From an uncultured Paenibacillaceae bacterium (GTDB lineage: Bacteria; Bacillota; Bacilli; Aneurinibacillales; Aneurinibacillaceae): a stretch of DNA of 64,000 bases. The stretch spans positions 21,726 to 85,725 of the forward strand of contig CAMLDI010000013.1 of assembly GCA_946478845.1 (NCBI GenBank), read 5' to 3'. The notes under the pieces were generated by a model, which ran no database searches, was not told where the DNA came from, and was given only the letters and a program-made list of their open reading frames with translations. The number at the start of each line of letters is the position of its first letter. Position 1 is the stretch's first letter. Below, in pieces: positions 28,413 to 36,926 of this stretch. Made by a program: the position numbers and the translations under genes.

Positions 28413-29741
28413 ATGTTAGTCAATTTTAGATTTGAAAATTTTTTGTCTTATAATAAACTTACACATTTTTCAATGGCGATTGGTACTACTAGAAGGCATC
28501 AAACACACGTTATGAAGTTTCCGGATGTTTCATTATTAAAATTTGCTGCGTTATATGGTGCTAATGCTTCAGGAAAATCAAATTTAGTTAAAGCTATAAA
28601 ATTTTCGAGGAGTTTAATATTAGAGGGTGTTCAAAAAACAATCACTTTTGATAAATATTGCAAAGTCGATCCAGGTAATAAAGAAAAAAATTCCCGATTT
28701 GAATATGAAATTATGATTGAAAATACCGTTTATGCATACGGATTTGCGGTAAACTTATTTGAGAAAAAAATATATGGTGAATGGTTATATTCATTAAAGG
28801 ATAATAAAGAGGTTGAAATATTTACCAGGGAAGTTAATCAAGGTGAAAATATATTTAATATTAATTATAAAGAGTTAAAATTAAAAGAAAATGATAAATT
28901 AAGACTAGAAATTTATACAGAAGACTCTAAAAATGTATCTAATTCTTTATTTATCACAGAATTAAATAATAATAAACAAGCATTGATGAGTAGCAATGGA
29001 TTATCAATTTTTAATTTAATTTTTGAATGGTTTAATGATAAATTAGAAGTGATTTCGCCAAATGAATCTACTTCAGAAAGTGGCATTACATATCTTAGAA
29101 AAGATAATGGATTAGAATTAGCCAATTTTTTAGACGCATTTGGTACAGGGGTAAAGAAAATAGGGCATAAAATAATTAGTGAAAAAGATTTATATAAAGA
29201 ATTACCCGCTTCATTAGTAAAAAAAATTATTGAAGATATCATTGAAGAGGACTCAGATTTTTCTCTTGCTCTTCTTCGAACACCTCATAATATACATGAG
29301 ATAGAGAGAACAAATAAAGATATTGTAATTAAGACTGTAACTTTTAAGCATGCAACTGATGATGCGTATTATAGTCTTGGTGAAGAATCAGACGGCACTG
29401 TAAGATTAGTTGAGATTTATGATATCCTAGCTAGTAATAATGAAAAAGTATTTGTTGTAGATGAAATTGATAGAAGTTTGCATCCAAACTTAACTTATAA
29501 TTTTATTAAGGAATATTTAAAGAAAGAAATATCTGGTCAACTGATTGTAACAACACATGAAGATCGACTTTTAGATCTTGAAATGCTCCGAAGAGACGAA
29601 ATTTGGTTTGTTGAAAAACAAGATGAAGGGGATTCTAATCTATATTCTTTAGAAAAATATAAAGAAAGATTTGATAAAGACATTTTAAAAGCTTATTTAG
29701 ATGGTAGGTATGGCAGTATTCCCAAGTTTAAATTTTTCTAA
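28413..29741 (+). CDS. AAA-family ATPase, RloA-like (AAA15/OLD-type)
   Basis: A 442-aa SMC/OLD-like ATPase. It starts with the FRFENFLSYN block, then Walker A GANASGKS (about residues 49-56), a SDGTVRLVEI signature-like segment and Walker B VFVVDEIDRSLHP near residue 350, followed by TTHEDRLLD. This is the AAA15/RloA architecture of anti-phage ATPases. The frame can begin at TTG 28404, but ATG 28413 is 9 nt from AAGGAG. A TOPRIM-like partner follows 34 bp later. The pair is AT-rich compared with its surroundings, consistent with transfer. I infer a sensor role in abortive defence. Confidence 0.88.
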   Translation: MLVNFRFENFLSYNKLTHFSMAIGTTRRHQTHVMKFPDVSLLKFAALYGANASGKSNLVKAIKFSRSLILEGVQKTITFDKYCKVDPGNKEKNSRFEYEIMIENTVYAYGFAVNLFEKKIYGEWLYSLKDNKEVEIFTREVNQGENIFNINYKELKLKENDKLRLEIYTEDSKNVSNSLFITELNNNKQALMSSNGLSIFNLIFEWFNDKLEVISPNESTSESGITYLRKDNGLELANFLDAFGTGVKKIGHKIISEKDLYKELPASLVKKIIEDIIEEDSDFSLALLRTPHNIHEIERTNKDIVIKTVTFKHATDDAYYSLGEESDGTVRLVEIYDILASNNEKVFVVDEIDRSLHPNLTYNFIKEYLKKEISGQLIVTTHEDRLLDLEMLRRDEIWFVEKQDEGDSNLYSLEKYKERFDKDILKAYLDGRYGSIPKFKFF

Positions 29742-29775
29742 TATATTCACATAGAAATTGAATGGGGATAGGAAG

Positions 29776-30633
29776 ATGACGTTTCGGCTTTCAAATCAAA
29801 TGCCCAGCCAATCGAGATTGGTTGATGATAAAAAAGATGAAAAAAGAAAATTTTTCTTTGTGATTGAGGGAGAGAAAACAGAAAGAATATATATTCAAGA
29901 AGTCGCTCAAAATGTAAGAAAAGAAGCTTTAATTGATGTACTTCTTCTCGAAAGAATCCAAGGATCACATTCTAATCAATATAAAATTACTGCAACAATT
30001 AAGAGATATTTAGATACTCACGCCCAACTTACCGAAGATATTAAAGAAAAACTTTTAGATTTAAGCAATAGATATGATGAAGAGGAACTTAATGAACCTG
30101 AGTTGCTGGAGATTATAGCTGAAATTCTTGGAGATACAAAAGAGTCATTAATAATTGAACATAATAAAAATGTAATAGAACAAATCCGAGCATTAAATGA
30201 ACTAAATAGTTATGAAAAAGGTTTTGATAGGATTTGTTTAATATTAGATAGAGACTATAGAAGTTTTAAAGACTCCCAATATGATAGTGTTTTAGAGATT
30301 TGTCACGAAAATAATTTTTTGTTAGGTATTACTAATCCAAATTTTGAATTCTATTTACTTTTACACTTAGATAATGCTACATCATATGATCGAGAAAAAA
30401 TCAAAACCAACCCCCGTGAAACTACGAAAAAAAAGTATGTAGAATATATTCTTAATAATAAATTGCAAGAACATGATCTGTCTTATAAAAAGAATAAATA
30501 TGATGCTAATTTTTTCATTGAAAAATATTCTGAATACAAGGAAAATATTAGAGGTTATGCTGAAGATAATTTAATACTAAAAAATGAAATTGGCAGCTCA
30601 GTGCACCATATATTAAGTCAACTTTTGGATTAA
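29776..30633 (+). CDS. RloB-like TOPRIM-type effector
   Basis: The N-terminal FFFVIEGEKTE (first acidic residue about 31) and later CLILDRDYRS (DxD about residues 158-160) form a TOPRIM-like metal site. The block NPNFEFYLLLHLD is the hallmark of the RloB family. RloB proteins pair with RloA-type ATPases; the layout resembles AbiL and PARIS (AriA/AriB) defence modules, in which the TOPRIM partner is the toxic nuclease. ATG 29776 is preferred over TTG 29758, although its purine site is only moderate. Nuclease activity is inferred from motifs only. Confidence 0.82.
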   Translation: MTFRLSNQMPSQSRLVDDKKDEKRKFFFVIEGEKTERIYIQEVAQNVRKEALIDVLLLERIQGSHSNQYKITATIKRYLDTHAQLTEDIKEKLLDLSNRYDEEELNEPELLEIIAEILGDTKESLIIEHNKNVIEQIRALNELNSYEKGFDRICLILDRDYRSFKDSQYDSVLEICHENNFLLGITNPNFEFYLLLHLDNATSYDREKIKTNPRETTKKKYVEYILNNKLQEHDLSYKKNKYDANFFIEKYSEYKENIRGYAEDNLILKNEIGSSVHHILSQLLD

Positions 30634-30729
30634 TTGAAAATAGAGCTTTGACATTTTCTCTCCTAGAACGACTTACTCATAAGGCCCATATTCCATAAAC
30701 CCCCAATTCTCCCCCAAATATGCTGCACT

Positions 30730-30802
30730 ATCATCTTTATCCCTTTGGCTCAAGTAGCTCAATGCCCCGCCGACTCTACTGATTCAATGGGATAGAGGTG
30801 AT
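30730..30802. repeat. Dispersed repeat family, locus B (facing copies)
   Basis: A forward copy at 30730-30753 (ATCATCTTTATCCCTTTGG and on) lies downstream of the rloB-like gene. A reverse copy at 30779-30802 lies just beyond the terminator of the leftward SLH gene. Each copy therefore reads in the direction of the gene it follows. Confidence 0.75.
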
Positions 30803-30809
30803 AAGGAGC

Positions 30810-30851
30810 AAAAAAAGGGACCCGGGAATATTAATATGTACCCCGGGTCCT
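30810..30851 (-). terminator. Terminator of the first SLH gene
   Basis: A 9-bp perfect stem GGACCCGGG/CCCGGGTCC encloses an AT-rich loop and, read leftward, is followed by a run of Ts (A-run 30810-30816 on the plus strand). Confidence 0.9.
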
Positions 30852-30860
30852 CTAATCTAC

Positions 30861-32039
30861 TTATTGTGCAGAGACAGGCATATTATAATAGATTTTCCAT
30901 TGGCCATCAGCCATTTTACGGAAGCAAACCATGTTGTTAATTTGTTCGTTTAATTGCTCAACAAGGGTGCCATTTTTCAGTTTAAATACTTGTTGGGTTA
31001 CATCACTGATCATAAGTGTTGCCATAGTGTTGGATTTTGCAATAATTTTAACCTGATAAGCGGTACCAATTAATCCAAAGCTTAATTGATATCCTCTATT
31101 TAAAATTTCTTGATATTGTGCGAGTCGATATTTTTCATTCACATTGCTCAATCCAGTGGAATACTTGTCAACGATTTCTGCCGTATTGGCGTAATCCTGA
31201 TTATAGTTGGAAATTAATTTCCCATTTTCCTGATCGAGGAACACCTGGGCTAATTGTACATCTGTAGGCAAATTGCTATTTTGGCCACTCAGTCCCAAAA
31301 ATAGCATTTTAACCCCTTCTGCTCTCGTCGCATTAGCCTCGGGACGGAAGGTGCCATCTGGGTAACCGTTAATTACCTTGGCTTTTACAGCAGAATAAAT
31401 AAGGGTTTTAGCCCAATGGTTAGTAGGAAGATCAGTAAAGGTTTTTGTAGCGCCATTTTGTGGCAATGTGTTTCCGAATGCTCTCATAATCATTGCGGCA
31501 ATTTCAGACCGTTTGATGTTAAGGTCCGGCCCAAAATGTGTTGCGTCGATCCCGTTTACGATCCCTAATGAACTTGCAATGCGGACGGAATCTGTATACC
31601 AGGTCCCACCTGGAACATCTACGAAGCTTTTTCCGCTATTACTTGTACTTAAATTGAGTGCCCTCACTAAGATGGTCACGAATTCAGCACGAGTAATGTA
31701 GTTATCAGGTTTAGCTTGAAATTGCCCCGGTTGCACTTCATATCCCTTTAAAATATCAGCAAAAATAAAGTGGTTTAGATATGGTGCGGCCCAATGGCCC
31801 TGAATATCAGGGACTATGTACTTGTTCATTTCTGCTGGACGGGGGGTTTCATAGAAAAATTGTTCCGGGTTTCGTACTGCTTGTGATGTAATACTAGTTG
31901 TTCTTGTTGCGTCTACTGCTTCTCCGGTGTCACCAGACAGCGTAAATGTAACAGGTGCCGGCGGGCTTTCCGCTTGAACGGGTGAATAAGCGGAAAAGAG
32001 AAGAAGAAGACTTGTTACTATTGCCAATGACTTTTTCAT
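30861..32039 (-). CDS. SLH-domain surface protein with conserved C-terminal domain
   Basis: A 392-aa secreted protein. A signal peptide (KKSLAIVTSLLLLFSAYSPVQA) is followed by three SLH modules at about residues 70-255, with ITRAEFVTILVRAL, IKRSEIAAMIMRAF and ATRAEGVKMLF. A C-terminal domain of about 140 aa ends MADGQWKIYYNMP. SLH modules bind pyruvylated secondary cell-wall polymer. The C-terminal domain is shared with the neighbour at 32223 and looks like an NTF2/SnoaL-type fold from its ending, which is inference. The start has GAGGAG upstream on the minus strand. Its function beyond wall anchoring is unknown. Confidence 0.88.
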   Translation of the reverse strand: MKKSLAIVTSLLLLFSAYSPVQAESPPAPVTFTLSGDTGEAVDATRTTSITSQAVRNPEQFFYETPRPAEMNKYIVPDIQGHWAAPYLNHFIFADILKGYEVQPGQFQAKPDNYITRAEFVTILVRALNLSTSNSGKSFVDVPGGTWYTDSVRIASSLGIVNGIDATHFGPDLNIKRSEIAAMIMRAFGNTLPQNGATKTFTDLPTNHWAKTLIYSAVKAKVINGYPDGTFRPEANATRAEGVKMLFLGLSGQNSNLPTDVQLAQVFLDQENGKLISNYNQDYANTAEIVDKYSTGLSNVNEKYRLAQYQEILNRGYQLSFGLIGTAYQVKIIAKSNTMATLMISDVTQQVFKLKNGTLVEQLNEQINNMVCFRKMADGQWKIYYNMPVSAQ

Positions 32040-32141
32040 TGATACAGCAACTCCTCTAGTAAAATTTGTATATATAGTACCTGAGAAAAATGTAACTCTT
32101 TGTCAGAAGCTTTGCAAGTATTTTTAATAGTTTTTAGTAGA

Positions 32142-32191
32142 AAAGGGAGTGTTGCAAAACTACTTTTTGAGTAGTTAGCGACGCTCCCTTT
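32142..32191 (-). terminator. Terminator between the two leftward SLH genes
   Basis: A 14-bp stem (AAAGGGAG at its base, two G-T pairs) extends through an inner AACTAC/GTAGTT stem. Read leftward, a T-rich tail follows. It lies just after the stop of the 32223-33392 gene. Confidence 0.85.
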
Positions 32192-32222
32192 CATCACGGC
32201 TTCAATAGGTTTCAACCAGCTA

Positions 32223-33392
32223 TTATTTTGATTCATCAGGCATGTTGTAATACGCTTTCCACTGGCCATCAGCCATTTTACGCAAAAAAATGATATTGTT
32301 CAGTGTTTCTTTGTATTCTGCAATGACAGTATCATCTTTTATTTTCACAATTTGGTGGGTAACATTGCTTACCTTCACACTGGCAATGGCATTTGATTTT
32401 GCTAGAATATCAACCTTGTAGTCCCCGGTGATGTTAAAATTTAAATTGTTGTCTTCTTTATTGAGAATTTCTTGGTAAAGGGAAAGCCCATAACTCCCCA
32501 TCACATTGTTAAACCCAAAAGAATATTGATCAATGATTTCCCCTGCCAGGGTAAAATTAAGGGTCTGGAGTGCAGTTAACAGTTCCTTATCCATATTTAT
32601 CACGGTATCAATGAGATCCTGATCCTGTGGCAGATTTGAGTTTTGTGCCACAAGGGCTGTGAACAGTATTTTTACAGCTTCTGCTCTTGACCCAGGATTT
32701 TTGGGAAGATAGGTCTGATCCCCATACCCATTAATCACGTTTGCTTTTACCGCCTGATCGATTTCTGCTTTCGCCCAGTAAGTTGCAGGGACATCTTTAA
32801 AGGTTTTCAGAGGACCTGATTGGTCTAGGGTACCTTTAAAGGCTCGAATAATCATAACTGCCATTTCATCCCGTTGCATATTCCGTTCCGGGGCAAAATG
32901 CTCGTTATCTATACCATTTACAATTCCATTGGCGCTGGCGATACTAATTGGGTCATAAAACCACTTTTCTTTGGGCACATCTACGAAACTCTTTCCCGGT
33001 TCTTCACTGCTTAAGCCAAGGGTCCGGACTAACAGGGCTACAAACTCTGCCCGGGTAATTTTATTTTCCGGTTTCACTTCATATTTTCCTTTGCTTACTT
33101 CGTACCCTTTTAAAATGTCACCATAGACAAAATGCAAAAGATAGGTTTCTGCCCAGTGTCCTCTTATATCACCTGGTATGTATTGATTCATTGATTCTGG
33201 AAGGGGAACTTCGTAGAAAAAGGGTGTGTCCTCATCTGATGGCGTCTCCTCAATAATTCGTTCAGCAGGCTCACTGATCGCAAATGGGGCAGGGGCCTGT
33301 GCTTCTGCATGGACAGATGTTAGCATGGAAACACTGTCAAAAGCAGAAAAGAGGAGGAGAAAACTACTAATGATCGCCAGGGATTTTTTCAA
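32223..33392 (-). CDS. SLH-domain surface protein, paralogue of the 30861 gene
   Basis: A 389-aa secreted protein with a signal peptide ending near SVHAEA and three SLH modules (ITRAEFVALLVRTL, MQRDEMAVMIIRAF, GSRAEAVKILFTAL). The C-terminal domain ends RKMADGQWKAYYNMP, as in the paralogue downstream. The linker just after the signal sequence is acidic and proline-rich (EETPSDEDTP). The two genes form a leftward tandem duplication separated by a terminator. It stands back to back with the poly-gamma-glutamate operon, so their promoters share 33393-33568. Confidence 0.88.
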   Translation of the reverse strand: MKKSLAIISSFLLLFSAFDSVSMLTSVHAEAQAPAPFAISEPAERIIEETPSDEDTPFFYEVPLPESMNQYIPGDIRGHWAETYLLHFVYGDILKGYEVSKGKYEVKPENKITRAEFVALLVRTLGLSSEEPGKSFVDVPKEKWFYDPISIASANGIVNGIDNEHFAPERNMQRDEMAVMIIRAFKGTLDQSGPLKTFKDVPATYWAKAEIDQAVKANVINGYGDQTYLPKNPGSRAEAVKILFTALVAQNSNLPQDQDLIDTVINMDKELLTALQTLNFTLAGEIIDQYSFGFNNVMGSYGLSLYQEILNKEDNNLNFNITGDYKVDILAKSNAIASVKVSNVTHQIVKIKDDTVIAEYKETLNNIIFLRKMADGQWKAYYNMPDESK

Positions 33393-33568
33393 TAAAATCA
33401 GCTCCTCTAGTAAATTGTGTACTTGAAAAAACTGTAACCTCTTGTCGAAAGAATATCAAGATAATATTCCTTTTTTAACATATAGATGGTAGAATTGGTA
33501 TGGAATAATTTAGAATTAGGTTAATCGTGTCCGTTCATATAGAGAGAAACAACGAAGGGGGATTGTAC

Positions 33569-34750
33569 ATGTGGCTTATTCTAGCATTGCTGTTACTATT
33601 GCTAGTTCTTGGCATTATACAAAAAATAAAGCATCAAAAAAATATAGATTCTATTCCTATCATTATTAATGTGAATGGTACCCGGGGCAAATCCACGGTG
33701 ACCCGTCTAATAACCGGCATGTTAAAAGAAGCGGATTTATGGGTGATTGGAAAAACATCAGGCGCTTCAGAGCGAATTCTTTATTGGGATTCTGAAGAAG
33801 AGGAAGAAATCGTAGGGCACAGAGAAGGATCTCTTCTTACAAACCAATTAAAATTAGTCCGGGAAGCAGCACAGTTGGAAGTCGATGCTCTGGTTTGTGA
33901 ATGTAAAGCCCTTGATCCTGATGGGCAAAAACTCTTCCAGGACCAATTGTTACAGGGGAATATCGCTGTGATTACTAATGTTTTCGAAGACCATTTAGAT
34001 GTGATGGGTCCCACCCTTGACCAGGTAGCAGAAGCCCTGGCAGCAACTATTCCTTATGAAGGGTTCCTTGTGGTAGCGGAAGGCCCTTATGTGGATTACT
34101 TTAAAGAAATTGCACTCACACGGGACACAGAAGTCCTTGTGGTAGATCCTGATGATATTTCTGATGAAACTTTAAATGAATTTGGTTATCTGGTATTGCC
34201 TGAGAATGTGGCATTGGCATTGGGTGTGGCGAAAGTCCTGGAAATTGATGAGGAAAGTGCCCTTCAGGGAATGATCAAAGCTACTCCTGACCCAGGTGCT
34301 TTGCGCATTATCCCCCTTGGTCATGAGGAAAAACCATCTTATTTTATCAATGGGTTTGCCGCCAGTGATGCTACATCCGCCTTGGACATTTTAGATGAGG
34401 TAGAATATCAGGGATATGACACAGAGAATGCCATCGTGATTATGAACTGCCATCCTGACCGATTGGATTTGACCAAACAATTTGCCAGTGAAGTATTGCC
34501 TTATTTATCGATTGATTTATTGCTCATGATTGGAAAAGGCACATCACCCATCCGTGATGCCTTTACAGAAGGCTTGTTTGCTGCCAATGAACTTTATGAT
34601 TGTGAAAAAATAGAGATGGAGCAGGTCATGGAAATCCTGGGAGAAGACCTATCAGGCCGGACTATTTTTGGCATTGGAAATTACAATGGTACGGCAGAAG
34701 AGTTAATCCATTCTCTTGCTGAATACAAAATTACTCAACGAGTGAGCTAG
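33569..34750 (+). CDS. pgsB: Poly-gamma-glutamate synthase subunit PgsB/CapB
   Basis: The ATP-dependent amide ligase of the membrane PGA synthase. One N-terminal membrane helix (about residues 2-18) is followed by the P-loop NGTRGKST (about 36-43) of the Mur-ligase-like family, then CECKALDP, NVFEDHLDVMGPT and NCHPDR. Length (393 aa) is that of Bacillus PgsB. The frame opens at GTG 33527, but ATG 33569 follows GAAGGGGG and fits the family N-terminus. pgsC begins 11 bp downstream. Confidence 0.96.
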   Translation: MWLILALLLLLLVLGIIQKIKHQKNIDSIPIIINVNGTRGKSTVTRLITGMLKEADLWVIGKTSGASERILYWDSEEEEEIVGHREGSLLTNQLKLVREAAQLEVDALVCECKALDPDGQKLFQDQLLQGNIAVITNVFEDHLDVMGPTLDQVAEALAATIPYEGFLVVAEGPYVDYFKEIALTRDTEVLVVDPDDISDETLNEFGYLVLPENVALALGVAKVLEIDEESALQGMIKATPDPGALRIIPLGHEEKPSYFINGFAASDATSALDILDEVEYQGYDTENAIVIMNCHPDRLDLTKQFASEVLPYLSIDLLLMIGKGTSPIRDAFTEGLFAANELYDCEKIEMEQVMEILGEDLSGRTIFGIGNYNGTAEELIHSLAEYKITQRVS

Positions 34751-34761
34751 GAGGAAATACA

Positions 34762-35211
34762 ATGTTTGGCACAGACTTATACATAGCCCTTGTGATTGGC
34801 CTTATACTTAGCTTGATTTTTGTAGAAAAAACAGGATTTACCCCTGCAGCCTTGATTGTACCTGGTTACATTGCCTTAATTGTGGAGGATCCTATCTATC
34901 TATTAATTGTAATCCTCATTAGTTTAGCCACCTATTTAATAGTTACTTATGGAATCGCCAAAATCACCATTCTTGACCGCAACCGTAAATTTGTTGCTAT
35001 GGTGGCTGTGGGCGTTGCTATTATGCTCATACTTGATTATTTCTTGCCGATTATGTCCTTTGGCATTTACGAACTAATGGCGATTGGCCTTCTTGTTCCT
35101 GGCCTTATTGCCTACTCTGTTTCCAAACAGGGCATGGTGTTCTCATATGTTAGCATTTTACTATTAGGTGGACTCACATACTTAATTATGCTGGGCTATT
35201 CCTTAATATAA
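34762..35211 (+). CDS. pgsC: Poly-gamma-glutamate synthase subunit PgsC/CapC
   Basis: A 149-aa integral membrane protein with about five hydrophobic segments. It begins with the typical DLYIALVIGLILSLIFVEKTG and has FTPAALIVPGYIAL. PgsC forms the catalytic membrane complex with PgsB. AGGAGG precedes ATG 34762. Length and gene order (B, C, A) are as in Bacillus. Confidence 0.95.
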   Translation: MFGTDLYIALVIGLILSLIFVEKTGFTPAALIVPGYIALIVEDPIYLLIVILISLATYLIVTYGIAKITILDRNRKFVAMVAVGVAIMLILDYFLPIMSFGIYELMAIGLLVPGLIAYSVSKQGMVFSYVSILLLGGLTYLIMLGYSLI

Positions 35212-35221
35212 GGAGACTGCC

Positions 35222-36151
35222 ATGGAGAGAAAACTGACATTTAAAGAAAAACTGCTGTTGAAATCAAAGGAACAAAAGAAAAAGGCTACCAAACACGTTT
35301 TGCTTGCATTCGGGATTGTTGCCATCTTGCTCAGTACACTCATCCTTCTGCGCAATCCTGTAGAGGCACAGGTGACCAAAGATCCAAACAATCTCTTTAC
35401 CGCCACCTTCGTGGGAAATATGAACTTTGGTGGCAATGTAGAAAAAGTCACAACAACCCATGGATATTATTATTTGTTTAAAAATGTGCAACCTTACCTT
35501 TCAGCCTCTGATTATGTATCAGGACACTATAAACCCCTTGCCATTACAGAAAAGGCAATGCAGGGCTTAAAAAATGCACATTTCACAATTACTAATCCAG
35601 CAGATGAAATTACTTACATGGAAAAAAACGGCTTAAAAATCGCAACTCTTTCCCTGTCTGATGGGGTAGGCAAATTAGAGAGAATGCTTTCTCTCGTGAA
35701 AGAAGCAAAAGCTGCTGCGAATCTGGTTTTTGTCCAAATGGATTGGGGTAGAACATTTGCAACAGAGCCAAGCCCAAGAATGAAAGATCTGGCGAAAGCC
35801 ATCTCCAATGCCGGGGCCGATGTTATCGTTGGCAACACCAACCATGTCCTATCCTCTGTAGATGTTTATAACAATACAGTGATTCTCTATGGATTGGGCA
35901 ACTTTATCTCATCTGAAGGATGGACCAAAACAAAAGAAAGTGTTCTCGCCCAGTATCATGTAAGTAAAACAGGCCAGGTAAAAGTGGAATTGGTACCACT
36001 TAGAATCAAAGATTCCCATCCAGAACTTATAGGTCCTATGGGAGGATTCTATCAACAAAAAATCTTCAGAGAACTAACCAAACATTCAACAAATCCACAA
36101 AGTTGGACTGTTGAAAACAATACATTGGTTTATAAATTCCAAAAACACTAA
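35222..36151 (+). CDS. pgsA: PgsA/CapA-like protein, divergent at metal-site motifs
   Basis: A 309-aa protein: basic N-terminus, one membrane helix (about 24-43), then a CapA domain outside the cell. Family landmarks are recognisable but altered. The usual GDxM(L/F)G reads GNMNFGG (about 65-71) and the usual GHHPHV reads GNTNHV (about 204-209), while YGLGNF (223-228) is kept. The protein is also shorter than typical PgsA (about 380 aa). It is the third gene of the operon and should support polymer formation or export. Loss of the metal-site Asp and His suggests that any phosphoesterase-like chemistry is gone or changed. Confidence 0.88.
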   Translation: MERKLTFKEKLLLKSKEQKKKATKHVLLAFGIVAILLSTLILLRNPVEAQVTKDPNNLFTATFVGNMNFGGNVEKVTTTHGYYYLFKNVQPYLSASDYVSGHYKPLAITEKAMQGLKNAHFTITNPADEITYMEKNGLKIATLSLSDGVGKLERMLSLVKEAKAAANLVFVQMDWGRTFATEPSPRMKDLAKAISNAGADVIVGNTNHVLSSVDVYNNTVILYGLGNFISSEGWTKTKESVLAQYHVSKTGQVKVELVPLRIKDSHPELIGPMGGFYQQKIFRELTKHSTNPQSWTVENNTLVYKFQKH

Positions 36152-36193
36152 TCTAGCAAAGTATAAAATTTAGCTGAAAAGGGGGTGTATTCT

Positions 36194-36757
36194 TTGAAAC
36201 GATTGAAAAAGGCCCTAATAATTGCCGGTCCTGTTGTCGTTGTTGCTGCAGTTTTAGCAGTAATCGCCAGCTTCCAATCCCAGGATGTATTAACAACAGA
36301 AGAAAAGAAGCAAATCGAAGCCTTCAATTTTCTTGCCGATGATGGTTCTAATTCCACACCAAATGAAACTTCCGCTATCATCCCCGTTGAAGACGAAGTA
36401 ACTTCAACTCTGTTGGAGGAAGATGAAGGGGACGGGGATACTGGGGAAACTAACAACAATGCGGACAGAATTGTGGTAACGCCAATTACAGAACAAAAAA
36501 AACCTGTGGTCTCACCTAAACCTATAGTTAAACCAAACCCTACACCTAAGCCACCTGATGTGAAACCAACACCGATTAAACCGGAGGTACCAAATCCGGA
36601 ACCGGAACAACCAAAACCGGAGCCGCCAAAAACGGACCCAGAACAACCAACTCCGGTTAATCCAGGTCCACAGCAACCAGAACCTGTAGATCCTCCACCT
36701 GCAGATAATGGGGATGGCGATAATGGCGGTACGGACCCATATGAAAACATTCGCTAA
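36194..36757 (+). CDS. Membrane-anchored proline-rich protein at the end of the pgs operon
   Basis: A short basic N-terminus and one membrane helix (AGPVVVVAAVLAVIAS) lead into an acidic, low-complexity outer part with many PKP, PNPEPEQ and PEP repeats, ending in a Gly/Asp-rich tail. I know no function for it. It occupies the place where other operons carry small pgsE or capD/capE genes but resembles none of them. TTG 36194 with AAAAGGGGG upstream is preferred over GTG 36185. Pro-rich stalks commonly span peptidoglycan, so a wall-spanning accessory role is an inference. Confidence 0.75.
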   Translation: MKRLKKALIIAGPVVVVAAVLAVIASFQSQDVLTTEEKKQIEAFNFLADDGSNSTPNETSAIIPVEDEVTSTLLEEDEGDGDTGETNNNADRIVVTPITEQKKPVVSPKPIVKPNPTPKPPDVKPTPIKPEVPNPEPEQPKPEPPKTDPEQPTPVNPGPQQPEPVDPPPADNGDGDNGGTDPYENIR

Positions 36758-36763
36758 TAAATA

Positions 36764-36788
36764 AGGCGCACCGAGAGGTGCGCTTTTT
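36764..36788 (+). terminator. Terminator of the pgs operon
   Basis: A 7-bp stem GCGCACC/GGTGCGC closed by a GAGA (GNRA) tetraloop and followed by TTTTT. Confidence 0.92.
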
Positions 36789-36800
36789 GCTGTCTTTTCA

Positions 36801-36822
36801 CCAATATCCCCATGGGTCAGTA
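36801..36822 (+). repeat. Dispersed repeat family, locus C (single copy)
   Basis: A core TATCCCCATGGGTCAG starts at 36805, 16 bp after the T-tract of the pgs terminator and in the same direction as the operon. Confidence 0.65.
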
Positions 36823-36926
36823 GGATGAGGGAAAAGTAAAATGTCATATTTACTAATTACATTTTTTTCAAAATATAGTACAATTAATACAGGATTTGGG
36901 TTTCTATAATTTAGGGGGTGTTTTAG

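Noticed and set aside
36148..36750. 200-aa leftward frame rich in Gly, Ser and Cys
   Set aside because: It is the exact antisense of the proline-rich pgs-operon gene; Pro codons read backward as Gly/Trp/Ser. No ribosome site and no family match.
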